Origin: an uncultured Acidimicrobiales bacterium
GTDB lineage: Bacteria > Actinomycetota > Acidimicrobiia > Acidimicrobiales > UBA10347
Length of the DNA stretch: 16,453 nt
Assembly (NCBI GenBank): GCA_937942965.1
Contig: CALDGN010000367.1
Coordinates: forward strand, 1 to 16,453
Direction: 5' to 3'
The first letter of the stretch is position 1, and each line of letters begins with the position of its first letter. The translations under genes were made by a program, and so were the position numbers. Below the pieces are notes generated by a model, which did not search any database, was not told the DNA's origin, and was given only the letters and a program-made list of their open reading frames with translations. Of the stretch, positions 1 through 6,687 are shown piece after piece.

Positions 1-288
1 CGCTTCCACCACTCTGTTCTCCACTCGGCTCCCCGTCGCCTTGCGATGCGATTTCTTGTACGTCCGGCAGCTGGCGTTCACCACACCGGTCGTTGAGAAG
101 TGACACCTTAGTCATCCAGGAGACAGATGTCTTGATACCGACCGAACGCCACGCGCAGACAGCGAGTCCCATTCAAATGACTGAAGATCCCAGTAAAGTG
201 CGTCAGAGTGCGCACACTTTGGGGAAAAATCCATCCCCGATTGGGTGATTCGACTCATGTTCTCGCGCATACGACCGATGGGACCACT
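1..288. other. Noncoding stretch at left edge
   Basis: I see no convincing gene here. Short open frames on both strands lack a ribosome-binding site and have poor codon bias. A GTG at 208 is in frame with the GGDEF-EAL gene, but the 27 codons from 208 to 288 have a clearly lower third-position GC than the rest of the gene and no purine-rich site precedes 208. I therefore treat the stretch as 5' untranslated or regulatory DNA. No confident -35/-10 pair was found. Confidence 0.5.
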
Positions 289-2226
289 GTGAGTGAGGGG
301 AAGACACACACCGACCCAGGTGCCGACGACACGCATGCAAGTGACGATGTCTCGAACAGCCTGCTTGAGTACTTCGGGCCCGCGATCGTCGGCCCGTTCG
401 TCATCGCGCTTTTCGTCGGTTCAGCACCGTTCACACGGATTCTGTCCTTCGTCGTGCCATACATGGTCGCCACGGTGGTTTTCCCGCTCGCGCTGTGGAC
501 CATTCGGCGAACGGCACGCGGGAACTATCAGCTCGTCGACAAGAGCTGGTACCTGACGGCTGCTGCGCTCAACACGCTGCTGCCCTGGTTGATTCGACCC
601 GAACCAAGATGGAGCCACTTCGCCCTCGCACTCATCTTTAGCGCGATCACATCGAGCGACACGCTTACGGTCTCCCTACGGCCCGATCACCGCTGGAAAG
701 GCTTGCTGGCCATCATCACGGTCAGCTACTCGTCGTTCTTGCTCAGCCAAGCCGCCTGGGTGATGGCCGCGTACTGCATTGCCTACGGCCTCCATCTCTC
801 CGGCGGGCACGACGCAATCCAAGGCGTCGTTCGCCACCTCCGAGAAGAGCAACGTCAGAGCGATGCGCTCGCATCAACCGACCCGCTCACCGCCCTGTGC
901 AACCGACGCGGGCTCGACCACTACGTCCACGGAGCCATCGTCGATGCCGAGCCTGAGCTGCTCATCGTCGCCGTCGACATCGACGACTTCAAGCAGATCA
1001 ACGACCGCTTCGGCCACCACGGCGGTGACGCCGCGCTCGTCCATCTCGCCAAGCACATGGTCGACGCGTTCGGTCCGAACTGGTTGATCGCCCGCTCCGG
1101 TGGAGACGAATTCACGTGCGCAACCACGAGCGGCCGAATCGAAGATGCTCGCCGAGCCCTTCTCGCAATCCCGACGTTCATCTGCGAAGACACGATCGTG
1201 TCGCTCAAGGTCAGCGTCGGCGTCGCATTCGGACCACCCGACGACTCGTTGCTGCGCGACGCCTCAGCGGCGCTGCGCCTGTCCAAGCATCAAGGCAAGC
1301 ATCGCATCACCCAAGTCGACGATGCGTTGCGCTCCGAGCTCCGCGAAGCCCGCCGGCTCGGCGCCCAACTTGCCGACGCCGTGCATCGACGCGAGATCGA
1401 GATCTGGGCGCAACCCATCGTGTATCTCGACGAGGCCAGGGCTGGCACCGTCCACTCCTATGAGTGTTTGGCGCGCTGGGCAACCCCCGAAGGCGTATCG
1501 ATTCCTCCGAGCAAGTTCATCCCGATGATCGAAGATCAGCGGCTCACGCGAGAGCTCGGCGAAACCATCATCTCCAAGGCCGCCGCGTTCCTCGCTGCAC
1601 TTGACCCTCAGATCGCAGTGGCAGTCAACGTGTCCGCCACCCACTTCACGAGCAACGGCTTTGCCGAGTTCCTGCACCGTACGCTCGCCCGCCACGCAAT
1701 CGAGCCTGGTCGACTCACGATCGAGATCACCGAGAGCGAGGACATTCCGGCCAACGTTGGATCGCAAGCAGTCGCTCGCCAGCTCGCCGAGATGGGTGTT
1801 GGCCTCGCCGTCGACGATTTCGGCACGGGCTATGCGTCGCTTGAACGACTCGTGCAGTTCCCGTACAGCCAGCTGAAACTCGATCGCTCGATCGTTTCCA
1901 GTGCGGCCGGATCGGGCTTCGAGTACATCCTCGAGGGATTCGGGCGCATGTCTCGCGAGACAGATATGCAGATCGTCGCCGAAGGTGTCGAAGGCGCAGA
2001 CCAAGCAGCGCTCCTTGCTCGACTTGGCGTACCTCTCGCCCAGGGCTTCTTCTTTGGACGACCCCAACCGGTTGATGCGGTCCTCCGACAACAGCCGTGG
2101 GCGCATGAGTCAAGCCTGTGCGAACTCGATCAAAGAGAAATCGAGACGTCGGTCAGATCGACCAAGGTCGAGGTTGTCACTGGACGCGACACACGATCGA
2201 ACCAACCCTCGGAAAGCACCCGATAG
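289..2226 (+). CDS. Membrane GGDEF-EAL cyclic-di-GMP enzyme
   Basis: This hybrid protein has a diguanylate cyclase (GGDEF) and a c-di-GMP phosphodiesterase (EAL) domain behind a membrane sensor region, and so probably sets local c-di-GMP level at the inner face of the membrane. Numbered from the GTG at 289 (645 aa), residues about 31-171 hold five or six hydrophobic segments. The GGDEF domain begins near 192 and has an intact GGDEF at 271-275. The inhibitory RxxD site expected about five residues upstream is missing. The EAL domain shows E392 in a YECL variant of the EAL motif, DDFGTGY at 509-515, KLDRS, EGVE at 565-568 and a closing QGFFFGRP, so phosphodiesterase chemistry looks possible. 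The start at 289 is preferred because GGGA lies 5 nt upstream; a GTG at 208 is in frame. The last 97 bp overlap the opposing acyltransferase gene. The membrane sensor type was not identified. Confidence 0.93.
   Translation: MSEGKTHTDPGADDTHASDDVSNSLLEYFGPAIVGPFVIALFVGSAPFTRILSFVVPYMVATVVFPLALWTIRRTARGNYQLVDKSWYLTAAALNTLLPWLIRPEPRWSHFALALIFSAITSSDTLTVSLRPDHRWKGLLAIITVSYSSFLLSQAAWVMAAYCIAYGLHLSGGHDAIQGVVRHLREEQRQSDALASTDPLTALCNRRGLDHYVHGAIVDAEPELLIVAVDIDDFKQINDRFGHHGGDAALVHLAKHMVDAFGPNWLIARSGGDEFTCATTSGRIEDARRALLAIPTFICEDTIVSLKVSVGVAFGPPDDSLLRDASAALRLSKHQGKHRITQVDDALRSELREARRLGAQLADAVHRREIEIWAQPIVYLDEARAGTVHSYECLARWATPEGVSIPPSKFIPMIEDQRLTRELGETIISKAAAFLAALDPQIAVAVNVSATHFTSNGFAEFLHRTLARHAIEPGRLTIEITESEDIPANVGSQAVARQLAEMGVGLAVDDFGTGYASLERLVQFPYSQLKLDRSIVSSAAGSGFEYILEGFGRMSRETDMQIVAEGVEGADQAALLARLGVPLAQGFFFGRPQPVDAVLRQQPWAHESSLCELDQREIETSVRSTKVEVVTGRDTRSNQPSESTR
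2130..2226. other. 97-bp tail-to-tail gene overlap
   Basis: The stop of the leftward acyltransferase (TGA, read from 2132 to 2130) lies inside the last 33 codons of the rightward GGDEF-EAL gene (stop at 2226). The shared DNA encodes the Cys-poor C-terminal tail of one protein and the LVDLTDVSIS tail of the other. No hairpin followed by a T-run was seen on either strand, so transcripts would be expected to run into each other here. Confidence 0.8.
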
Positions 2227-2915
2227 AGGCGACTTGAGCGCAGCTGCTCCTGGGTCCCTGGCGGGAACAGGATTGGCTGGCAGAGCTGCTCCAGGTAATC
2301 GAACGGTTCCAGCCCTAGCGCTGGCACGAACGAGCTACCCCAGACTTTCAGCATCCGAGAGAACCGGACATCGACCATCGCACAATGGGCTGACGTCTCG
2401 TCGAGGCACATCTGTTGGAAGCGGAGTTCACCAAGAAGCCAGCCGGTTACCTTGCTGGCACGCCCACGGGGCTCGATAACAGCCGTCGCCTTTTCCGAGA
2501 GATGTGATGACCCGTACCGCTCCTTGAGACGGTGGAAGCTGCGCAGCTGACCGTCCAGCAGACCCAAGTCAGTCTCGAGCTTTGTCGGCGTGTCGAGCGT
2601 CGGTGACCAGATGACACGGCCGGCCGCAACGAGTCCCAGGTCATCGACGATGACGACGTGCACCGAACGATCGTCGTACGGCCCGTACTCGGCCTCCATA
2701 ACGGCTTGGCTGTGCCCACCGTATTCACCGTCGAACACCCGACGCTCCAACACACGACCCAGCATCCCGGCAAGGCTTTTCGTGCCGCCGACCATCATCC
2801 AATGGTGCTCATCGAGTTGTTCGCCAGCTCGTCGAACGAGGTCAACGCCAGCAGATTCATCTTGTAGCGAAATCGCGTAACGCGCAGGCGCAACGCGCCC
2901 TGCAAGCTTCTTCAC
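2130..2915 (-). CDS. N-acyltransferase, AHL synthase/GNAT-like
   Basis: The protein (261 aa) looks like a member of the N-acyltransferase superfamily that includes GNAT enzymes and LuxI-type acyl-homoserine-lactone synthases. The match is to the general pattern: an RVF element at 59-61, an acidic EAEYGPYDD stretch at 74-82, a core strand ending in GR at 99-100, an Ala-Glu-Arg-rich helix near 144-153, and a VDVRFSRMLKVWG segment at 181-193 followed by a Pro/Gly loop as in acyl-CoA- or acyl-ACP-binding folds. The GTG start at 2915 is chosen because GAGGGG precedes it by 5 nt; an in-frame ATG at 3065 would add 50 residues that are Cys/Pro-rich and unlike the family. It could also be a plain acetyltransferase, and the product is unknown. 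It is third in a leftward run behind a TetR-like regulator and a surface protein, and its 3' end overlaps the c-di-GMP gene. Confidence 0.75.
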   Translation of the reverse strand: MKKLAGRVAPARYAISLQDESAGVDLVRRAGEQLDEHHWMMVGGTKSLAGMLGRVLERRVFDGEYGGHSQAVMEAEYGPYDDRSVHVVIVDDLGLVAAGRVIWSPTLDTPTKLETDLGLLDGQLRSFHRLKERYGSSHLSEKATAVIEPRGRASKVTGWLLGELRFQQMCLDETSAHCAMVDVRFSRMLKVWGSSFVPALGLEPFDYLEQLCQPILFPPGTQEQLRSSRLYRVLSEGWFDRVSRPVTTSTLVDLTDVSISL

Positions 2916-3118
2916 AGCTACCCCTCTGTGATTTGTGCTGCACTCCCCGGCGAAGTGCTGCGTCACCAGTGTCGCAGGTGGGGTAGACGACGGACAACAC
3001 CCTTCGCATTCATTCGGGCACGATGGCAGGTCGAAATGCCACCGAGCGCGCGAACTAAACCGCACGCTGCGTGGTCGGATCCCGCATCAAGGGGAAGCGG
3101 GACCTCGCGGCCGCGATC
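2916..3118. other. Noncoding gap between two leftward genes
   Basis: About 200 bp separate the surface-protein gene from the acyltransferase start. The only clear element is GAGGGG ending 5 nt before the GTG at 2915 on the minus strand. The spacing is long enough for a separate promoter for the acyltransferase, but no convincing -35/-10 pair or terminator hairpin was recognised. Confidence 0.4.
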
Positions 3119-3784
3119 TCACCGCTCGACCGGCCCGCTCATCCATCGGCGCATGCCCAACGCGGACGCTCCAAAGGCCAGGAGACCAGCACCGAAATAG
3201 GCCAGCACTGCCGACTCGCTGCCGCTGTGCGCCAGCGACGGACGGTCGCCAAACGCAGACACAACGGGCACCACGGCGTCTCCCGCAGCGCCTTGCACGG
3301 CGTCTGAGGCCGGCTCCTCGGCCGTGCCGCTGAACCGCATGACGAAGGCTGGGCCAGGCGTCGCATCGACCCCGCCGAAGCCGAACGGCGCAGACGCCGT
3401 TTCGGGAACGTTGGTGTAGGGCCCGGTGTAGGGCAACGCCTCGGCACACGGATGCGCCAAGAAGTCATACCAAGCGAGCAACGACGCGAAGTATTCGGTG
3501 ACCTCTTCGATCGCATCGCCCGAAAAGCCGCGCGAAGTCAGCTGGAACAGCGTGACGCCCTGTTGCGCTTGCACCGACGAGGCCGTGTTCGCTCCGAGAT
3601 CGAAGGCGAGCATGACCTCTTGGGCTCCGCTGCGGACGGTGATTTCGTCGCTCGGACGCGCGACCAGGTCGCAATCATCGACCGCAGCAACGTCGGGAGC
3701 GATGACCACACCGGCCACAAATGCGGTAGCCAGCACCGCAGCGAAAAGGAGCGACGCCAGGGCGGTAGCAAACACTCGCCGCAT
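3119..3784 (-). CDS. Secreted surface protein with LAHSG sorting signal
   Basis: The 221-residue protein has both ends of a wall-anchored protein. Residues 1-33 form an N-terminal signal peptide: MRR, a long hydrophobic core, then an Ala-rich cleavage region. The C-terminus carries LAHSG at 184-188, a hydrophobic helix at about 193-210 and a short basic tail (MRRW). LAxTG-like signals are the known substrates of class E sortases in Actinobacteria; Ser in place of Thr is a variant. The central part (about 35-180) contains two Cys residues spaced widely and no domain I recognise. The ATG at 3784 is supported by AGGGAG 6 nt upstream. It lies 51 bp downstream of the TetR-like gene and is probably co-transcribed with it. 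No sortase gene is in the window. A simple C-terminal membrane anchor is the alternative. Confidence 0.75.
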   Translation of the reverse strand: MRRVFATALASLLFAAVLATAFVAGVVIAPDVAAVDDCDLVARPSDEITVRSGAQEVMLAFDLGANTASSVQAQQGVTLFQLTSRGFSGDAIEEVTEYFASLLAWYDFLAHPCAEALPYTGPYTNVPETASAPFGFGGVDATPGPAFVMRFSGTAEEPASDAVQGAAGDAVVPVVSAFGDRPSLAHSGSESAVLAYFGAGLLAFGASALGMRRWMSGPVER

Positions 3785-3835
3785 CGGTCTCTCCCTTCGT
3801 CGTTCGGCCCCGCTCGCAGCGGTACCGGATCGAAG

Positions 3836-4633
3836 TTAGCAGCCGCCTAGGTCCGATGCCGGGACGAAGAAACGGTTGTACAGCGCGTGCATCGCGACGC
3901 CAAACAGCGTCCATCCGTCGTCATCCGGCTGCTCAACGCCCTCGAGACCGCCTGCCTGGATCCCAAACAAGATGTCTCGATCGGCCGTGTAGACCCGAGA
4001 AAACAATCCCTCGCCGAGCGCGAGCACGGCGGTCGTGAACTGGCGCCAGAACAGTGGCCCATCGAGATCCGGAGCAGGGACGACCTCGGTCATCTCTGCG
4101 AATTGCTGGAACGACACGACCATCGTGTCCACATATGCCCGCTCGGCATCGCGTAGCCAGCCAAGCACTTCGGCATCGATTTGCTCGTCGGGCACCGAGA
4201 CCGCCGCAGCGGCGAGGGCATGACTCGTCCGGTAACCCTGACGGTTTCGGGCGTCGTCGAACTGGGCTGCGGTCGCGACACGCATCATCTCGACTGCGAG
4301 GACCGCGATATCGAATTCCGCACGCCGCTCAAGCACCGGCACGACGGCTTCGATCATCGGTCGGTTGTCGCGAGCGCCCTCTCCCCCGCCGATCAGGGCC
4401 TGGCGAAGAACCTCGCGCCGAAAAGCGACCTGGGGTGTCTGGCCGTCCATTGCGAGCTGCTGCCAGGCCGCATACGCGCTCGACCGAGGCACGCCGGCGT
4501 GGCCGACCATCTCCTCGAGACTTACCGAGTCGAGATTGACGGCAACGCCATTACTTTCCATGCGAGCCAGCGCAGCCTCGACCAGCAGCGATCGCGTTTC
4601 TCCGGCGGGCACGCGCCGTCGGACCTCAGACAT
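3836..4633 (-). CDS. TetR/AcrR-like transcriptional regulator
   Basis: The 265-residue protein has the plan of a TetR-family repressor. An N-terminal three-helix DNA-binding domain contains a helix-turn-helix at about 38-58 (SLEEMVGHAGVPRSSAYAAW), and a longer all-helical region at about 65-260 would be the ligand-binding and dimer domain. The AYAAW end of the recognition helix departs from the usual YYHF pattern, so the family call is good but not perfect. The ATG at 4633 is backed by AGGGG 4 nt upstream. A 19-bp inverted repeat sits 55 bp upstream of the start and could be its own operator. It heads a leftward group with the surface protein and perhaps the acyltransferase. The ligand is unknown. 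It is also a possible, less likely, binder of the paired operators at 4921-4968. Confidence 0.8.
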   Translation of the reverse strand: MSEVRRRVPAGETRSLLVEAALARMESNGVAVNLDSVSLEEMVGHAGVPRSSAYAAWQQLAMDGQTPQVAFRREVLRQALIGGGEGARDNRPMIEAVVPVLERRAEFDIAVLAVEMMRVATAAQFDDARNRQGYRTSHALAAAAVSVPDEQIDAEVLGWLRDAERAYVDTMVVSFQQFAEMTEVVPAPDLDGPLFWRQFTTAVLALGEGLFSRVYTADRDILFGIQAGGLEGVEQPDDDGWTLFGVAMHALYNRFFVPASDLGGC

Positions 4634-4687
4634 GGGACCCCTCAGACATCGAGGCCCACCCTAGCCAAACTCGCAAATGCCGTGGAC

Positions 4688-4706
4688 ACTGGATACAGCA
4701 TCCAGT
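4688..4706. promoter_or_regulatory. Inverted repeat, candidate TetR operator
   Basis: ACTGGAT and ATCCAGT form perfect 7-bp arms around a 5-nt centre (ACAGC). It lies 55 bp upstream of the leftward regulator's ATG, the expected place for an autoregulatory site. A possible minus-strand -10 box (TAGGGT, positions 4663-4658) lies between the repeat and the gene, but no matching -35 was seen. Its sequence is unrelated to the paired operators further right, which suggests a different binding protein. Confidence 0.5.
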
Positions 4707-4915
4707 AAGGTGCTGGGCGCTGCGGTATCCCGAGCGCCGCCACCCACACAGCTGACCTCGACGACGAGTCGATCCGCCAGGATCTTCGCCGCAAATGTCG
4801 ACACGATGCTGGAAGCCGTGGCGGGACCTTGATGGGCCGAGCGACGAGACACTCCATGCGTGGCGGAACACTCGTCGTTCGGCTCATTGAGCGCGCCCGG
4901 GCGTACGAATTTTCC

Positions 4916-4944
4916 TTGACTTGAGCAAGTGCTCAATCTATTGT
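4916..4944 (+). promoter_or_regulatory. Promoter of the membrane protein-DCC-TetR operon
   Basis: TTGACT at 4916-4921 and TATTGT at 4939-4944 are separated by exactly 17 bp, giving a good sigma-70-type promoter with transcription expected to begin near 4951. The first operator fills the spacer, so a bound repressor would block RNA polymerase. The leader would be about 53 nt and ends in AAGGAG six nucleotides before the ATG at 5004. Confidence 0.7.
4921..4936. promoter_or_regulatory. Operator O1, 7-2-7 palindrome
   Basis: TTGAGCAAGTGCTCAA has perfect arms TTGAGCA and TGCTCAA around a 2-nt centre. It sits in the -35/-10 spacer of the rightward promoter. The same arms recur at 4953-4968, which makes chance symmetry unlikely. 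The size and symmetry suit a TetR-family dimer; the regulator encoded third in the operon (5956-6624) is the first candidate. Confidence 0.8.
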
Positions 4945-4952
4945 CCTAACTG

Positions 4953-4968
4953 TTGAGCAGTTGCTCAA
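4953..4968. promoter_or_regulatory. Operator O2, 7-2-7 palindrome
   Basis: TTGAGCAGTTGCTCAA repeats the arms of the first operator exactly and differs only in the 2-nt centre. Its centre is 32 bp from that of O1, close to three turns of DNA, so two dimers would lie on the same face. It begins about 2 nt after the expected transcription start. The TTG that opens it could be read as a start codon in frame with the downstream gene, but the operator explains the sequence better. Confidence 0.8.
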
Positions 4969-5003
4969 TACATCTGATCAATCAAATCTTCAAGGAGTAT
5001 CCC

Positions 5004-5426
5004 ATGACCGGTCACTACGCCATCTACGCGATCTGCGCCGTCAGCCTCACGGTTGGCCTCGCCCTGATCCTGCACCGCCACGGCAAGGTGTTTCTCGGCG
5101 AGTTGTTCCCCGAGAACGTCCGCATCGCAAAGGCCATCAACAGCCTGTTGGTGACCGGCTTCTTCATGCTGAACACCGGCTACGCCTTCTTGATCAGCCG
5201 CACCGAGCTGACCACGGACCAGTTCCTCGCCACCGAGAACCTGATCCAGAAACTCGGCGTGCTGCTCCTCAGCCTCGGCATCATCCACTTCGTGAATATG
5301 GCCGTGTTCTGGAAGATCCGCCGCAACATCACCGAAACGGCCAGCGTGCCGGTGCCCTTCAACACGATGGTGCCGCCACCCCCGACCCGGGCCGACGCAG
5401 CCTTCACTGCAGCCGCCACCTTCTAG
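5004..5426 (+). CDS. Small three-helix membrane protein
   Basis: The 140-residue protein has hydrophobic segments at about 4-23, 44-62 and 83-103, with basic residues between the first two, and a Pro-rich C-terminal tail (PPPPTR) of about 30 residues. I do not recognise a named family or catalytic motif. The start at 5004 is set by AAGGAG six nucleotides upstream; translating from the TTG at 4953 would run through the second operator and is rejected. It is the first gene of a three-gene operon and is followed after 4 nt by the DCC-family protein. A membrane partner for that redox-type protein is a reasonable guess, with no direct evidence. Expression should be controlled by the two operators in its promoter. 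Confidence 0.85.
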   Translation: MTGHYAIYAICAVSLTVGLALILHRHGKVFLGELFPENVRIAKAINSLLVTGFFMLNTGYAFLISRTELTTDQFLATENLIQKLGVLLLSLGIIHFVNMAVFWKIRRNITETASVPVPFNTMVPPPPTRADAAFTAAATF

Positions 5427-5430
5427 GCCG

Positions 5431-5946
5431 ATGCGCCACGCTGCACCACCACCGACAGGCGCCGACACGAGTTGGCCTCCACGGCGCCTGACGGTGGTCT
5501 ACGACGACCACTGCGAACTCTGTGTTCGCTGCCACGACTACCTCACGAGACAGCCGACCCACGTCGAGCTTCGGTTCCTCGCTTCGAGCGACCCCGAGGT
5601 CTATGACCGATACGGCGATCTCCCGTGGTACCGGATCGAACTCATGGTCATCACCGATGGTGGCCATGCGTGGGTCGGTCCCCAGGCATTCATCATGTGC
5701 CTCTGGGCCACCCTGCGCTGGCACCAGATGTCGTATCGGCTCAGCGGGCGAAGCCTCGCTCCGATGGCCGAACGGTTCTTTCACTCGTTGTCCGCCAACC
5801 GGTCAGTAGTGTCAGGCATGCTGACGCCGACCCGGTGCAGCACCGGTGCTTGCTCTCACACCCCGGGAGCGACCGCACAGGTTCCGCCGCCTCCTACTCC
5901 TCATGCAAGTTCCAGCCCCGACCCGGGGCTGGTCACTCCGGCCTGA
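5431..5946 (+). CDS. DCC-family (DUF393) thiol oxidoreductase-like protein
   Basis: The protein (171 aa) matches the DCC family, named for a DxxCxxC motif near the N-terminus: here LTVVYDDHCELC at about 20-31, with D25, C28 and C31. A further Cys at 34 and hydrophobic strands follow, and FLASSD and the tail of the domain (SYRLSGRSLAPMAERFF) complete the usual length of about 120 residues. Family members are predicted thioredoxin-fold redox proteins, but reactions are rarely known. The last 35 residues are Pro/Ser/Thr-rich and carry two more Cys residues (TRCSTGAC), which are unlikely to be part of the fold. Its ATG lies 4 nt after the membrane-protein stop, and its own TGA runs into the ribosome-binding site of the next gene, so the three genes should be translated together. 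Confidence 0.82.
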   Translation: MRHAAPPPTGADTSWPPRRLTVVYDDHCELCVRCHDYLTRQPTHVELRFLASSDPEVYDRYGDLPWYRIELMVITDGGHAWVGPQAFIMCLWATLRWHQMSYRLSGRSLAPMAERFFHSLSANRSVVSGMLTPTRCSTGACSHTPGATAQVPPPPTPHASSSPDPGLVTPA

Positions 5947-5955
5947 GGAGCTTCG

Positions 5956-6624
5956 ATGATCACGATGGGTGCCGACGTGGCCAAGGCCAAACGCAAACCG
6001 AGTTCCAGTGGCGACGAGACCAAGGCTCGCATCATCGCTGCGACCCTCGAAACGCTCAAGGCCGAAGGCATCGTCGGCACCAGCGCCCGGGCCATCGCCC
6101 GCACCGGCGATTTCAACCAGGCGCTGATCTTCTACCACTTCGGTTCTGTCGACGACGCAATCATCGCCGCCGTGGGCCAGATGAGTGCCCGACGTATTGA
6201 GAACCACAGTAAGAAGCTGGCCGAAGCAACCTCGCTCCCCGAACTGATCCGGGTTGCGCGAGATCTGCACCACGACGACACCACGACGGACAACATGACG
6301 GTGTTGGCCCAAGCCTTTGCTGGCGCCGCTGGCGACGCAGAGATGGGGCCCAAGCTCTACGCCGAGCTTGAGCCATGGAGTCAGATGGTCGGCGAGACCA
6401 TTAAGCGGGTCGTCGCTGACGCCCCCGGGGCGGGTTCGGTCCCTACCGACCAGATCGCCAATGCGATCAGTGCGATGTTCTTGGGCATCGAGCTACTCGA
6501 CGATCTGGATCCGAGTCGCGAGCACGCGACGTCGTTGTTCGACTCGCTCGAAGCGCTGGCCGAGCTGCTCGATGACCTCCTGGCCACCCCACTGCTCGAG
6601 ATGTTGTTGCCCAGCCGCGACTAG
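5956..6624 (+). CDS. TetR/AcrR-family regulator, probable autorepressor
   Basis: This 222-residue protein is a clear TetR-family member. An N-terminal basic arm (about 9-24) leads into helices ETKARIIAATLETLKAEGI and a helix-turn-helix at 41-62, with recognition helix QALIFYHFGS and the classic YHF signature. The remaining residues form the helical ligand and dimer domain, with no named ligand pocket recognised. GAGGAG at 5945-5950 overlaps the upstream TGA and sits 5 nt before the ATG, which points to translational coupling. A second Met (residue 4) could also be used. As the last gene of an operon whose promoter holds two matching palindromes, it is likely to repress its own operon; this is inference from position. 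The neighbouring acyl-CoA dehydrogenase, which converges on it, may or may not be a target. Confidence 0.9.
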   Translation: MITMGADVAKAKRKPSSSGDETKARIIAATLETLKAEGIVGTSARAIARTGDFNQALIFYHFGSVDDAIIAAVGQMSARRIENHSKKLAEATSLPELIRVARDLHHDDTTTDNMTVLAQAFAGAAGDAEMGPKLYAELEPWSQMVGETIKRVVADAPGAGSVPTDQIANAISAMFLGIELLDDLDPSREHATSLFDSLEALAELLDDLLATPLLEMLLPSRD

Positions 6625-6687
6625 CGAGGGAACGCCGGCGGGGACCGCAGGGCCCTCACCGACCGCAGCGAGAAAGAGGTACTACCG
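6625..6687. other. Convergent 63-bp gap
   Basis: This gap separates the TetR stop from the acyl-CoA dehydrogenase stop. It contains GAGGG and CCCTC, which could pair across a 22-nt GC-rich loop (6627-6653), and the palindrome AGGGCCCT. Neither is followed by a T-run, so I do not call a terminator with confidence, although two-way termination would be expected here. Confidence 0.3.

Larger units (their letters stand above)
4634..5003. promoter_or_regulatory. 370-bp divergent regulatory gap
   Basis: This gap lies between the leftward TetR-like gene and the rightward membrane-protein operon. It contains the palindrome at 4688-4706 close to the leftward gene, a short GCTCATTGAGC inverted element at 4882-4892, a strong rightward promoter and two 16-bp operators, all entered separately. 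The middle, about 4710-4880, shows nothing I can name; its short open frames have neither ribosome-binding sites nor good codon bias. Confidence 0.7.

Noticed and set aside
208..215. GTGCGCAC palindrome at the alternative start of the GGDEF-EAL gene
   Set aside because: An isolated 8-bp GC-rich palindrome is expected by chance in this DNA, and no second copy was seen.
1264..2106. 280-codon minus-strand frame inside the GGDEF-EAL gene
   Set aside because: The plus strand encodes intact EAL motifs throughout; the reverse frame has no recognisable fold.
2916..3065. ATG start adding 50 residues to the acyltransferase
   Set aside because: The added segment is Cys/Pro-rich and unlike the family, and GAGGGG is 5 nt before the GTG at 2915.
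4953..5003. TTG start adding 17 residues to the small membrane protein
   Set aside because: The first codons are the second operator, there is no ribosome-binding site, and AAGGAG stands at the right distance from the ATG at 5004.
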